Assembly (NCBI RefSeq): GCF_008704715.1
Contig: NZ_CP023689.1
Location: 7,254,001-7,318,000 of the forward strand
DNA: 64,000 bases
DNA from: Streptomyces chartreusis
GTDB taxonomy: Bacteria; Actinomycetota; Actinomycetes; Streptomycetales; Streptomycetaceae
Direction: 5' to 3'
Shown here: piece after piece, positions 26,580 to 35,878 of the stretch
Numbering within the stretch: the first letter of the stretch is position 1
Layout of the letters: each line of letters begins with the position of its first letter
The notes under the pieces: generated by a model
The model's input: the letters and a program-made list of their open reading frames with translations, nothing else
What the model was told of the DNA's origin: nothing
The model's database searches: none
Translations under genes and position numbers: made by a program

Positions 26580-26897
26580 GCTGACTCCTGGCTGATGCGT
26601 TGGGGAGGGGGCGCAGGGGTCTTCCTGGCCGCCGCCCGGACATTACGTGGACATGCCCATGTCCGAAGAGAATCGATCAGGCCCAATCAAATACCCGGCA
26701 GATAGGGATATTTGGGGTAAGTGAATGATCAACTGTCTGGAGTGTGAGATCGCGGCGTAACGGGTTCCGTTGCCCGGGCGGGTGGTGTGTCCGTATTCGG
26801 AACGCGACTCGCACCACCCGCCGTAGCGATGTGATCTCCGGTTAACGGCCCGCAATCGGGCCAGGAGTGGCCGAAAATCGACCATGCGGCACAGGGT
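26580..26897. other. intergenic region: metalloprotease promoter and phoD 3' hairpin
   Basis: On the minus strand, TTGATC and TATCCC spaced by 16 bases (about plus 26703-26730) may be the metalloprotease promoter. GGACATG-CC-CATGTCC at 26649-26664 is a perfect 7-bp inverted repeat lying between that promoter and the gene, a possible operator. GCGGGTGGTG (26778-26787) pairs with CACCACCCGC (26812-26821) and could end the phoD transcript. No ORF was supported. Confidence 0.5.
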
Positions 26898-28559
26898 TTA
26901 CACAGGGTCGTAGGTGCGCTCGACCTTCTGCGTTCCGGTGCGGGTGCGGTACGAACGTGCCCAGGACGCGCCGGAGTCCTGCTTCGTCTTGTCGGCCAGG
27001 ACGTAGTAGTCCATCTGCGCGCGGGCGGCCGTGATGTCCAGGATTCCGTAGCCGTGACGGTCGGTGTCGACCCAGTGGACGTGCCGGTTGGCGGCCCGGA
27101 TGAGCGGCGAGGCGATCGCGGAGACAGTGCCCTCGGGGACCTTCACGAGGTCGTCGAGGTTGTCGGAGGTGACCGACGTGACGACGAACTCCGTGGCCGC
27201 GGAGGCGGACAGCGGGTAGGTGCCGGCGTCCACCGGGACGTCGTTGGCCCACGCCATGTGGATGTCGCCGGTGAGGAACACGGTGTTGCGGATCGCGTTC
27301 GAGCGCAGATGGGCGAGCAGCTCGCGGCGGTCGTCCGTGTAGCCGTCCCACTGGTCGGTGTTGAGGGCGAGACCCTCCTGCGGCAGGCCCAGCAGCTTGG
27401 CCAGCGGCTTCAGCAGGTCCGCGGAGAGGGAGCCGATCGCGAACGGCGAGATCATCACCGAGTTGCCGACCAGCCGCCAGGTGGTGTCGGAGGACTTCAG
27501 GCCCGCCTTCAGCCAGTCCAGTTGGGCACGGCCGGTGAGCGTGCGCTCGGGGTCGTCGACCTCGCCGTTGCCGACCTTGACCTGCTCGGAGCGGAAGGAA
27601 CGCAGGTCCAGCAGGGACAGGTCGGCGAGCTTGCCGAAGCGCAGCCGCCGGTAGGTGGTGCCGGCGACGGCCGGACGCACCGGCATCCACTCGAAGTACG
27701 CCTGCTTGGCGGCGGCCTGACGCGCGGCCCAGGCGCCCTCGGCGCCCTCGGTGTGGTTCTCGGCGCCGCCCGACCAGGCGTCGTTGGCCATCTCGTGGTC
27801 GTCCCAGATCGCGATGACGGGTGCCTTCGCGTGCAGGGCCTGGAGATCGGCGTCCGTCTTGTACTTGCCGTGCCGGCCGCGGTAGTCGGCGAGCGTGAGG
27901 ATCTCGTTGGCGGGCGCCGTCTGCCGCACCACGGTGCCGCGCGTGCCGTACTGGCCGGTGCCGTACTCGTAGATGTAGTCGCCGAGGTGCAGCCAGGCGT
28001 CCAGGTCGCCGCGGGCGGCGAGGTGGCGGTACGAGGCGAAGTAGCCGGCCTCCCAGTTGGCGCAGGAGACCACGCCGAAGCGCAGGCCGGCCACGGAGGC
28101 GTTCGCCGCCGGCGCGGTGCGGGTGCGCGCCACCGGGGAGTCCGTGCCGCCCGCCGAGAAGCGGAACCAGTAGTCGGTGGCCGGCTCCAGGCCCCGTATG
28201 TCCGCCTTCACGGTGTGGTCGGAGGCGGCGGTCGCGGTGGTCGAGCCCTTGGCGACGATGTTCGTCAGCGCCTTGTCGCGGGCGACGACCCAGCTGACCT
28301 CGGTGTTCGGGCCGAGCCCGGAGCCGGGCGTGGCGTCGGCGGTCGGCGTCACACGGGTCCACAGCAGGACGCCGTCGGGCAGCGGGTCACCGGAGGCGAC
28401 GCCGTGCAGGAAGGCGGGCCCCTGCCCGGCCGCGCGCGCGGGCAGCGCGGCGGCGAGCGGACCCGCCAGGACAGCCGTCGCCGCCGCGGCCTTGACGACC
28501 GTACGGCGGCGCGGGGTATGGGAATTGAACGGCTCGGATGATCTGTATCGACTGGTCAC
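26898..28559 (-). CDS. phoD: PhoD-type alkaline phosphatase/phosphodiesterase, Tat-exported
   Basis: Extracellular phosphoesterase that frees phosphate from organic esters. The N terminus has a twin-arginine signal (RRRTVVKAAAA near residues 17-27, Ala-rich core, cut near 44). The PhoD core shows GVASGDPLPDGVLLWTR, HLGDYIYEYG and WDDHEMANDAW, which carry metal-binding residues. 553 residues. The GTG start has no Shine-Dalgarno but a TAACCT hexamer 8 bases upstream. PhoP control is known for phoD in Streptomyces; here only one GTTCGCCCGCT unit resembles a PHO-box repeat, so that is unproven. Confidence 0.94.
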   Translation of the reverse strand: MTSRYRSSEPFNSHTPRRRTVVKAAAATAVLAGPLAAALPARAAGQGPAFLHGVASGDPLPDGVLLWTRVTPTADATPGSGLGPNTEVSWVVARDKALTNIVAKGSTTATAASDHTVKADIRGLEPATDYWFRFSAGGTDSPVARTRTAPAANASVAGLRFGVVSCANWEAGYFASYRHLAARGDLDAWLHLGDYIYEYGTGQYGTRGTVVRQTAPANEILTLADYRGRHGKYKTDADLQALHAKAPVIAIWDDHEMANDAWSGGAENHTEGAEGAWAARQAAAKQAYFEWMPVRPAVAGTTYRRLRFGKLADLSLLDLRSFRSEQVKVGNGEVDDPERTLTGRAQLDWLKAGLKSSDTTWRLVGNSVMISPFAIGSLSADLLKPLAKLLGLPQEGLALNTDQWDGYTDDRRELLAHLRSNAIRNTVFLTGDIHMAWANDVPVDAGTYPLSASAATEFVVTSVTSDNLDDLVKVPEGTVSAIASPLIRAANRHVHWVDTDRHGYGILDITAARAQMDYYVLADKTKQDSGASWARSYRTRTGTQKVERTYDPV

Positions 28560-28567
28560 AGCCGATC

Positions 28568-28573
28568 AGGTTA
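28568..28573 (-). promoter_or_regulatory. candidate phoD -10 hexamer, leaderless type
   Basis: TAACCT on the minus strand ends 8 bases before the phoD GTG. The hairpin that terminates the upstream gene begins 16 bases further back and would cover the -35 region. Confidence 0.45.
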
Positions 28574-28588
28574 CTGAGCGGTATGCAC

Positions 28589-28624
28589 AAGAGCGGGCGA
28601 ACTCGCAAAAGTTCGCCCGCTCTT
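28589..28624 (-). terminator. hairpin between the DsbA-like gene and phoD
   Basis: A perfect 15-bp stem (28589-28603 with 28610-28624, six-base loop) lies 15 bases after the DsbA-like stop and 29 bases before the phoD start. It has no T-run. It may terminate the upstream transcript, and its arms also contain GTTCGCCCGCT, so it may overlap a regulator site of phoD. Confidence 0.7.
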
Positions 28625-28639
28625 CCTCTGAAGGTCGGA

Positions 28640-29452
28640 TCAGCCCTTGAGGGCCGTCTCCATCGCCTTGTTGAAGTCGGCCACCGTCATCGGCGCGTTC
28701 TTCCCGTCGGCGCCGGTCAGCGTCTTGCCGTCCATCTTCAGGGTCGGGGTGCCCTGCACGCCGCTGTCGTCGAACGTCGCCGACATCTCCAGCGCCCACT
28801 TGTCGTAGGTGCCGTTCTTCACGGCGTTCTGGAACTCCTTGTTGCCCTTCAGGGCGTCGACCGTGTCCGCGATCTTGATCAGGTAGGCGTCGTCCTTGAG
28901 CTTGTCGTCGGACTCCTCCGGGTGCCACTTGGCCGAGTACATCGCGGCCTTGTACTGGAGGAACGCGTCGTCGCTGACGTTCAGCGCCGCACCCAGGGCA
29001 CTGAGGGCGTTCTTGGAGCCCTCGCCGCCCAGACCGTTGTCGAGGAAGGTGGCCCCGACGTACTGCATCTTGTACTTGCCGTCCTCGACGCCCTTGTCGA
29101 CGGTCGTGCCGACGGTCTGCTCGAAGGAGGCGCAGACCGGGCAGCGCGGGTCCTCGTACATCACGAGGGTCTTCTTGGCGCTGTCCTCGCCGATGGTGAC
29201 GGTCGTGCCGTTCTTGCCCGAGGTGTTGGCCGGCTTGACGAGCTTGTCGTCCTTCGCGGCCTCCCAGTAGCCGGGCTTGTTGCCCTGCACGACCGCGTAG
29301 CTGATGCCGCCTGCTATCGCCAGGACGCCGACGATGGAGCCGGCGACGATCAGCTGCCGCTTGATCTTCGCGCGCTTCGCCTCGCGCTCGCGCTCGATGC
29401 GCAGCCGCTCCCGGGCCGCCGTCTTCGCGGCCTGGCTGTTCCGCTTGCTCAT
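28640..29452 (-). CDS. membrane-anchored DsbA-like thioredoxin-fold protein
   Basis: 270 residues: a Lys/Arg-rich cytoplasmic N terminus, one membrane helix (about 35-55) and an extracytoplasmic thioredoxin-fold domain of the DsbA/Thioredoxin_4 type with redox motif CPVC (near residues 103-106). It probably oxidises or isomerises disulfides in exported proteins. ATG 29452 (MSKRNSQAA) has GGAG 9 bases upstream and is preferred over the in-frame start at 29479. A paralogue with CPAC lies at 59.9 kb. A neighbour role in folding the exported PhoD and metalloprotease is possible. Confidence 0.88.
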   Translation of the reverse strand: MSKRNSQAAKTAARERLRIEREREAKRAKIKRQLIVAGSIVGVLAIAGGISYAVVQGNKPGYWEAAKDDKLVKPANTSGKNGTTVTIGEDSAKKTLVMYEDPRCPVCASFEQTVGTTVDKGVEDGKYKMQYVGATFLDNGLGGEGSKNALSALGAALNVSDDAFLQYKAAMYSAKWHPEESDDKLKDDAYLIKIADTVDALKGNKEFQNAVKNGTYDKWALEMSATFDDSGVQGTPTLKMDGKTLTGADGKNAPMTVADFNKAMETALKG

Positions 29453-29528
29453 GTTGGTGATCTCCATGGGGACACGCACACGTCGTGTGCGGGATTACGT
29501 ATGGGTGGGCTGTGCCGCTCAGCTGCCG

Positions 29529-30227
29529 TCACGCGCAGGTGAAGGCAGGGGAGCGAGGCGGTCCACGCCGTCCCAGGGAGTGCACGAGGAGGCGGCTGCG
29601 GGCGGCGGCCGTACGGTCGGTGGGGCGCGGCAGACGGCGGGCCGGGGCGGTCGTGGGGACCGTCACCGCGGCGACCGCAGTCAGCAGCGGCCGGAAGGTG
29701 GTCGCCGCGACCGCGCTCAGCAGCTGGGCCAGGGCCCGCTCGCCGCGGCGCAGCCAGGCCGCGGCGAGGAGGCCGACGCCGATGTGGGCGGCCAGCAGGA
29801 ACCAGGCGGTGACCGGGTCGACATGGCCGAGCAGGCCGCCGAGCCGCTCGGGGTCGGTGCCGGTGACCTGGGCCAGCGGGGCCCCGACCTGGGTGCCCTC
29901 GCCGCACAGCACGTCCCAGCCGACCGACGCCAGCGGACCGGCGACCGGGCCGCCCGCCCTGCCGTAACAGACGTGCTGGCCGGTGGTGAGGATCGTGTCG
30001 GCGGCCAGCTCCAGCGGCACCAGCAGAGCGGCGATCCGGCCGAAGGTCCGCTCCCGGCCGGCCAGGGCGTAGGCGAGCACGAACACGGCGCCCGTGAGCA
30101 GGGTCACCGTGTTCAGCGGCAGGGGTGCCCGGGACAGCAGCACGTGCGACGCGGTGCTCAGTGTCACGACGAGTGCCGTGAAGAGCGCCGCGCGTACGGC
30201 TCGCAGCTGGGTCCCGGATATGTCCAT
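29529..30227 (-). CDS. hypothetical integral membrane protein
   Basis: 232 residues with about four or five hydrophobic segments (roughly 12-32, 38-56, 60-80, 140-160, 170-195) and a basic, Arg/Pro-rich C-terminal tail of about 40 residues that should be cytoplasmic. One Cys pair (HVCYG and DVLCGEG) lies in the predicted external loop. I do not recognise the family. It is 76 bases upstream of the DsbA-like gene on the same strand, so co-transcription is possible. Confidence 0.7.
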   Translation of the reverse strand: MDISGTQLRAVRAALFTALVVTLSTASHVLLSRAPLPLNTVTLLTGAVFVLAYALAGRERTFGRIAALLVPLELAADTILTTGQHVCYGRAGGPVAGPLASVGWDVLCGEGTQVGAPLAQVTGTDPERLGGLLGHVDPVTAWFLLAAHIGVGLLAAAWLRRGERALAQLLSAVAATTFRPLLTAVAAVTVPTTAPARRLPRPTDRTAAARSRLLVHSLGRRGPPRSPAFTCA

Positions 30228-30316
30228 AGCGGTGGAGAGTGTGTCACGTGCTCCTGTAAGAGACCCCTAAAGGGTGCCTGTGAATGGCCGGGGAGCGACC
30301 GTGCGTGGCCTGTCCG

Positions 30317-31642
30317 TCACAGACCCGGGATCCGGCCGTTGCGGAACAGGTCCACGAAGGTCTGGTGATCGGCACGCGCGCGTGCGCCGTAGCTGTGCGC
30401 GAAGTCGACCAGGAGCTCCGCGAAGCCGTCCTCGTCGGCCGCGATGGCCGCGTCGATGGCGCGCTCCGTGGAGAACGGCACCAGGGACTCGCCGGAGGTG
30501 TCGTCCGCCGCCGCGTGCATCGTGGCCGTGGCCCGGCCGAGGTCGGCGACCACCGACGCGATCTCCTCCGGGTCGTCGATGTCGCCCCAGTCCAGGTCCA
30601 CCGCGTACGGCGAGACCTCGGCGACCAGCTGGCCCGCGCCGTCCAGCTCGGTCCAGCCCAGCCACGGGTCGGCGTGCTGCTGGAGGGCGCGCTGGGAGAT
30701 CACCGTGCGGTGGCCCTCGTGCTGGAAGTAGTCCCGCAGCGCCTGGTCGGTGATGTGCCGGGAGACGGCCGGGGTCTGGGCCTGCTTGATGTAGATCACG
30801 ACGTCGTTCTCGAGGGCGTCGGTGTGGCCCTCCAGCAGGATGTTGTACGACGGCAGCCCGGCCGAGCCGATGCCGATGCCGCGGCGGCCCACGACGTCCT
30901 TGACCCGGTAGGAGTCCGGGCGGGCCAGGGACGCGTCCGGCAGCGTCTCCAGATAGCCGTCGAACGCGGCGAGGACCTTGTAGCGGGTGGCCGCGTCCAG
31001 CTCGATGGAGCCGCCGCCGGGGGCGAAGCGGCGCTCGAAGTCACGGATCTCCGTCATGGACTCCAGCAGCCCGAAGCGGGTCAGCGCGCGGGCGTCGCGC
31101 AGCGCGTCCAGGAGCGGGCCCTGGGCGGTGTCCAGCGTGAACGGCGGCACCTCGTCGCTCTTGGCGCCGGTGGCCAGGGCGTGCACCCGCTCGCGGTAGG
31201 CGGCCGCGTAGATCCGCACCAGCTCGCTGATCTGGTCGTCGCCGAACGCCTTGGCGTACCCGATGAGCGCGACGGAGGCGGCGAAGCGCTTGAGGTCCCA
31301 GGTGAAGGGGCCGACGTAGGCCTCGTCGAAGTCGTTGACGTTGAAGATCAGCCGGCCGTTGGAGTCCATGTACGTGCCGAAGTTCTCCGCGTGCAGGTCG
31401 CCGTGGATCCACACGCGCGAGGTGCGCTCGTCCAGGTACGGGCCGCCGCGCTTCTCGGCGTCGAGGTCGTGGTAGAAGAGGCACGCCGTGCCGCGGTAGA
31501 ACGCGAAGGCCGAGGCCGCCATCTTCCGGAACTTCACGCGGAACGCGGCCGGATCGGCGGCCAGGAGCTCGCCGAAGGCGGTGTCGAAGACGGCGAGGAT
31601 CTCGTCGCCGCGCTGCTCGTCGTTGAGCTGGGGGACCGACAT
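30317..31642 (-). CDS. DUF2252 family protein with kinase-like motifs
   Basis: 441-residue cytoplasmic protein of the DUF2252 family. It has an aminoglycoside-phosphotransferase-like core: HGDLHAENFG near residues 78-87 looks like a catalytic loop, and NVNDFDEAYVGPF near 105-117 looks like the metal-binding Asp block, then WDLKRFAAS. A phosphotransferase activity is inferred, with substrate unknown. ATG 31642 has a perfect AGGAGG 9 bases upstream. A longer in-frame start at 31693 is less likely. Divergent from dnaE. Confidence 0.82.
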   Translation of the reverse strand: MSVPQLNDEQRGDEILAVFDTAFGELLAADPAAFRVKFRKMAASAFAFYRGTACLFYHDLDAEKRGGPYLDERTSRVWIHGDLHAENFGTYMDSNGRLIFNVNDFDEAYVGPFTWDLKRFAASVALIGYAKAFGDDQISELVRIYAAAYRERVHALATGAKSDEVPPFTLDTAQGPLLDALRDARALTRFGLLESMTEIRDFERRFAPGGGSIELDAATRYKVLAAFDGYLETLPDASLARPDSYRVKDVVGRRGIGIGSAGLPSYNILLEGHTDALENDVVIYIKQAQTPAVSRHITDQALRDYFQHEGHRTVISQRALQQHADPWLGWTELDGAGQLVAEVSPYAVDLDWGDIDDPEEIASVVADLGRATATMHAAADDTSGESLVPFSTERAIDAAIAADEDGFAELLVDFAHSYGARARADHQTFVDLFRNGRIPGL

Positions 31643-31774
31643 CGCTGGGTGCCTCCTGGTGCATGTGTACGACAGCGTTTCTGTCGTATCCAACGGGCGG
31701 GCCGACCGGAAAGTGCCCGCGGCCCTCGCTGTGAAGGTACGCGGGGCAGCCCCGTGAGTGTCAGTCCCGAGGCA

Positions 31775-31780
31775 TAGACT
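31775..31780 (+). promoter_or_regulatory. candidate dnaE -10 hexamer
   Basis: TAGACT at 31775-31780 is a strong Streptomyces-type -10, about 64 bases before the dnaE start. No good TTGAC-type -35 stands at 17-18 bases, so the assignment is tentative. Confidence 0.4.
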
Positions 31781-31843
31781 TCGACGCTGTCCCCAGAAGT
31801 GTCCGTCCGCCTGTCACCGAGCGTTTTCCATGGAGGCCAAGCC

Positions 31844-34800
31844 GTGTCAAAGCCGCCGTTCACGCACCTGCACGTCCACACCCAGTACTCGCTGCTGGAC
31901 GGTGCCGCGCGGCTGAAGGACATGTTCGACGCGTGCAATGAGATGGGCATGACGCACATCGCCATGTCCGACCACGGCAACCTCCACGGGGCGTACGACT
32001 TCTTCCACACCGCGAAGAAGGCCGGGGTCACCCCGATCATCGGGATCGAGGCCTACGTCGCCCCCGAGTCCCGGCGCAACAAGCGCAAGATCCAGTGGGG
32101 CCAGCCGCACCAGAAGCGCGACGACGTGTCCGGTTCCGGTGGTTACACCCACAAGACGATGTGGGCCGTGAACAAGACGGGCCTGCACAACCTCTTCCGG
32201 CTGTCCTCGGACGCGTACGCCGAGGGCTGGCTCCAGAAGTGGCCCCGGATGGACAAGGAGACGATCTCCCAGTGGTCCGAGGGGATCGTCGCCTCCACCG
32301 GCTGCCCCTCCGGCGAGCTCCAGACCCGGCTGCGCCTCGGCCAGTACGACGAGGCACTGAAGGCGGCGGCCGACTACCAGGACATCTTCGGCAAGGACCG
32401 CTACTTCCTGGAGCTGATGGACCACGGCATCGAGATCGAGCACCGGGTCCGTGACGGTCTGCTGGAGATCGGCAAGAAGCTCGGCATCCCGCCACTGGTG
32501 ACGAACGACTCGCACTACACGTACGCGCACGAGGCGACCGCGCACGACGCCCTGCTGTGCATCCAGACCGGCAAGAACCTCTCCGACCCCGACCGCTTCA
32601 GGTTCGACGGCACCGGCTACTACCTGAAGTCCACGGACGAGATGTACGCGGTCGACTCCTCGGACGCCTGGCAGGAGGGCTGCGCCAACACCCTCCTCGT
32701 GGCCGAGATGGTCGACACCGACGGCATGTTCGAGGCGAAGAACCTCATGCCGAGGTTCGACATCCCCGACGGCTACACCGAGGTCACCTGGTTCAAGGAG
32801 GAGGTCCGGGTCGGCATGGAGCGCCGTTTCCCGGGCGGTGTCCCCGAGGACCGGCAGAAGCAGGCCGAGTACGAGATGGACGTCATCATCCAGATGGGGT
32901 TCCCGGGCTACTTCCTCGTCGTCGCCGACTTCATCATGTGGGCCAAGAACAACGGCATCGCGGTCGGCCCCGGCCGAGGCTCCGCGGCCGGCTCGATCGT
33001 CGCCTACGCCATGGGCATCACCGACCTCGACCCGATCCCGCACGGCCTGATCTTCGAGCGGTTCCTCAACCCCGAGCGCGTCTCCATGCCCGATGTCGAC
33101 ATCGACTTCGACGAGCGCAGGCGCGTCGAGGTGATCAGGTACGTGACGGAGAAGTACGGCGCCGACAAGGTCGCCATGATCGGCACCTACGGCAAGATCA
33201 AGGCGAAGAACGCCATCAAGGACTCCGCGCGCGTGCTGGGCTACCCGTACGCGATGGGCGACCGCCTCACCAAGGCGATGCCCGCCGACGTCCTCGGCAA
33301 GGGCATCGACCTCGACGGCATCACCAACCCCTCGCACCCGCGCTACAGCGAGGCAGGCGAGATCCGCGGGATGTACGAGAACGAGCCGGACGTCAAGAAG
33401 GTCATCGACACCGCGAAGGGCGTCGAGGGCCTGGTCCGGCAGATGGGCGTGCACGCCGCCGGCGTGATCATGTCCAGCGAGCCCATCGTCGACCACGCCC
33501 CGATCTGGGTGCGGCACACCGACGGCGTCACCATCACGCAGTGGGACTACCCGCAGTGCGAGTCGCTCGGCCTGCTGAAGATGGACTTCCTCGGCCTGCG
33601 CAACCTGACGATCATGGACGACGCCAACAAGATGGTGAAGTCCAACAAGGGCATCGACCTCGACCTGCTCTCCCTGCCGCTCGATGACCCGACGACCTTC
33701 GAGCTGCTGCAGCGCGGTGACACCCTGGGCGTGTTCCAGTTCGACGGCGGACCGATGCGTTCGCTGCTGCGGCTGATGAAGCCCGACAACTTCGAAGACA
33801 TCTCCGCCGTCTCCGCGCTGTACCGTCCGGGCCCGATGGGCATGGACTCGCACACCAACTACGCCCTGCGCAAGAACAAGCTCCAGGAGATCACCCCGAT
33901 CCACAAGGAGCTGGAGGAGCCCCTCGAAGAGGTCCTGGCCGTCACCTACGGCCTGATCGTCTACCAGGAGCAGGTGCAGAAGGCCGCCCAGATCATCGCC
34001 GGGTACTCCCTCGGCGAGGCCGACATCCTGCGCCGCGTGATGGGCAAGAAGAAGCCCGACGAGCTGGCGAAGAACTTCGTCCTCTTCCAGAAGGGCGCCC
34101 GCGACAAGGGCTACAGCGACGAGGCCATCCAGGCCCTGTGGGACGTGCTGGTCCCCTTCGCCGGCTACGCGTTCAACAAGGCGCACTCCGCCGCGTACGG
34201 CCTGGTGTCGTACTGGACCGCCTACCTCAAGGCGAACCACCCCGCCGAGTACATGGCCGCGCTGCTGACCTCCGTCAAGGACGACAAGGACAAGTCGGCC
34301 GTCTACCTGAACGAGTGCCGGCGCATGGGCATCAAGGTGCTCCCGCCGAACGTCAACGAGTCGGTGCACAACTTCGCCGCCCAGGGCGACGACGTGATCC
34401 TGTTCGGCCTGGAGGCCGTGCGCAACGTCGGCACCAACGTCGTCGAGTCGATCATCAAGAGCCGCAAGGCGAAGGGCAAGTACGCCTCCTTCCCCGACTA
34501 CCTCGACAAGGTCGACGCGACCGCGTGCAACAAGCGCACCACCGAATCGCTGATCAAGGCGGGCGCGTTCGACAGCCTGGGGCACACCCGCAAGGGCCTC
34601 ACCGCGCACTTCGAGCCGATGATCGACAACGTGGTCGCGGTCAAGCGCAAGGAGGCCGAGGGCCAGTTCGACCTCTTCGGCGGCATGGGCGAGGAGGAGA
34701 GCAACGAGCCCGGCTTCGGGCTCGACGTGGTCTTCACCGAGGACGAGTGGGACAAGACCTATCTGCTCGCCCAGGAGCGGGAGATGCTCGGTCTGTACGT

Positions 34801-35383
34801 CTCCGACCACCCGCTCTTCGGCCTGGAGCACGTGCTGTCCGACAAGGCCGACGCGGGCATCGCCCAACTCACCGGCGGTGAGCACGCGGACGGCGCGGTC
34901 GTCACCATCGGCGGCATCATCTCGGGCCTCCAGCGCAAGATGACCAAGCAGGGCAACGCCTGGGCGATCGCCACCGTCGAGGACCTCGCCGGTTCCATCG
35001 AGTGCATGTTCTTCCCGGCGACGTACCAGCTCGTGTCGACCCAACTCGTCGAGGACGCCGTGGTGTTCGTCAAGGGCCGCCTCGACAAGCGCGAGGACGT
35101 GCCGCGGCTGGTCGCGATGGAGCTCCAGGTCCCCGACCTGTCCAACGCGGGCACCAACGCGCCGGTGATCCTGACCATCCCGGCCACTCGGGTCACCCCG
35201 CCGATGGTGAACCGCCTCGGTGAGATCCTCAGTCACCACAAGGGCGACAGCGAGGTCCGGATCAAGCTCCAGGGCCCGACGAAGACGACGGTCCTACGGC
35301 TGGACCGGCACCGGGTGAAGCCCGATCCGGCGCTGTTCGGTGACCTGAAGGTGCTGCTCGGACCGTCCTGTCTGGCCGGCTGA
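31844..35383 (+). CDS. dnaE: DNA polymerase III alpha subunit DnaE
   Basis: Catalytic subunit of the replicative polymerase. 1179 residues: N-terminal PHP domain (HLHVHTQYSLLDG from residue 7, SDHGNLHG), polymerase core with the catalytic aspartates in PDVDIDFDERR (near 415-423), tandem helix-hairpin-helix, and a C-terminal OB fold (VVTIGGIISGL near 1020). Length and domain order fit DnaE1 rather than the shorter error-prone DnaE2. GTG at 31844 has GGAGG 7 bases upstream. The frame is open 15 codons further up but without a better start. Confidence 0.97.
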   Translation: MSKPPFTHLHVHTQYSLLDGAARLKDMFDACNEMGMTHIAMSDHGNLHGAYDFFHTAKKAGVTPIIGIEAYVAPESRRNKRKIQWGQPHQKRDDVSGSGGYTHKTMWAVNKTGLHNLFRLSSDAYAEGWLQKWPRMDKETISQWSEGIVASTGCPSGELQTRLRLGQYDEALKAAADYQDIFGKDRYFLELMDHGIEIEHRVRDGLLEIGKKLGIPPLVTNDSHYTYAHEATAHDALLCIQTGKNLSDPDRFRFDGTGYYLKSTDEMYAVDSSDAWQEGCANTLLVAEMVDTDGMFEAKNLMPRFDIPDGYTEVTWFKEEVRVGMERRFPGGVPEDRQKQAEYEMDVIIQMGFPGYFLVVADFIMWAKNNGIAVGPGRGSAAGSIVAYAMGITDLDPIPHGLIFERFLNPERVSMPDVDIDFDERRRVEVIRYVTEKYGADKVAMIGTYGKIKAKNAIKDSARVLGYPYAMGDRLTKAMPADVLGKGIDLDGITNPSHPRYSEAGEIRGMYENEPDVKKVIDTAKGVEGLVRQMGVHAAGVIMSSEPIVDHAPIWVRHTDGVTITQWDYPQCESLGLLKMDFLGLRNLTIMDDANKMVKSNKGIDLDLLSLPLDDPTTFELLQRGDTLGVFQFDGGPMRSLLRLMKPDNFEDISAVSALYRPGPMGMDSHTNYALRKNKLQEITPIHKELEEPLEEVLAVTYGLIVYQEQVQKAAQIIAGYSLGEADILRRVMGKKKPDELAKNFVLFQKGARDKGYSDEAIQALWDVLVPFAGYAFNKAHSAAYGLVSYWTAYLKANHPAEYMAALLTSVKDDKDKSAVYLNECRRMGIKVLPPNVNESVHNFAAQGDDVILFGLEAVRNVGTNVVESIIKSRKAKGKYASFPDYLDKVDATACNKRTTESLIKAGAFDSLGHTRKGLTAHFEPMIDNVVAVKRKEAEGQFDLFGGMGEEESNEPGFGLDVVFTEDEWDKTYLLAQEREMLGLYVSDHPLFGLEHVLSDKADAGIAQLTGGEHADGAVVTIGGIISGLQRKMTKQGNAWAIATVEDLAGSIECMFFPATYQLVSTQLVEDAVVFVKGRLDKREDVPRLVAMELQVPDLSNAGTNAPVILTIPATRVTPPMVNRLGEILSHHKGDSEVRIKLQGPTKTTVLRLDRHRVKPDPALFGDLKVLLGPSCLAG

Positions 35384-35397
35384 GCCAAGTCGTGCGA

Positions 35398-35430
35398 GAG
35401 GGGCGCACCCCGCGCGTGGGTGCGCCCCTC
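35398..35430 (+). terminator. dnaE terminator
   Basis: GAGGGGCGCACCC (35398-35410) pairs with GGGTGCGCCCCTC (35418-35430) across a seven-base loop, followed by TTCGT. It lies 14 bases after the dnaE stop and may also serve the convergent small gene. Confidence 0.85.
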
Positions 35431-35468
35431 TTCGTGTGCCTGGGCCGCAACGGCCCGTCCTGCGGATG

Positions 35469-35633
35469 TCAGTTGTGGCCGAAGCGCTTCTGCTTGCCCT
35501 TGCGTGCCATGTCGGCGGGAGTCACCTGCGGCATGTGCTGCTCGGTCTGCGTCTCCATCGAGGAGTGCTGCGCCTGCTGCTGTGCACGCTCGGACTGCGG
35601 CTGCTTCCGGTCCTGCTTCTTGTTCTTGGCCAT
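35469..35633 (-). CDS. small basic hydrophilic protein, function unknown
   Basis: 54 residues, starting MAKNKKQDRKQ and ending ARKGKQKRFGHN, rich in Lys, Gln and Glu with no hydrophobic segment. ATG 35633 has AGGAGG with good spacing, which supports real translation; a longer in-frame start (35705) has none. I recall similar small proteins next to dnaE in Streptomyces, but no function is known to me. It could bind nucleic acid or be intrinsically disordered. Confidence 0.8.
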   Translation of the reverse strand: MAKNKKQDRKQPQSERAQQQAQHSSMETQTEQHMPQVTPADMARKGKQKRFGHN

Positions 35634-35878
35634 GGTGATCTGCCTCCTGTGGGGACTAGGGGCCAGGGCCGGGACCAGATTCACATAGGCTGATAAAGAA
35701 CGCATTTCGGATAATTACCGTCTGTGACAGCGGTTGTCGGGGCGTGAGGCGTGGCGCGCCGAGGGCTCGATGCCCCGAAACGCCACGCCGAAGATCGAGT
35801 TCGGCCCGTTAACCCCCGCGCGGTCGGGCAGACTCGAAGGAAGCCCAAAGCAAACCTCCCGGGAAGAGGGTGAGTCGC

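Noticed and set aside
31847..35239. A 1130-codon minus-strand open frame opposite dnaE
   Set aside because: Same artefact of high third-position GC; dnaE on the plus strand has every expected motif.
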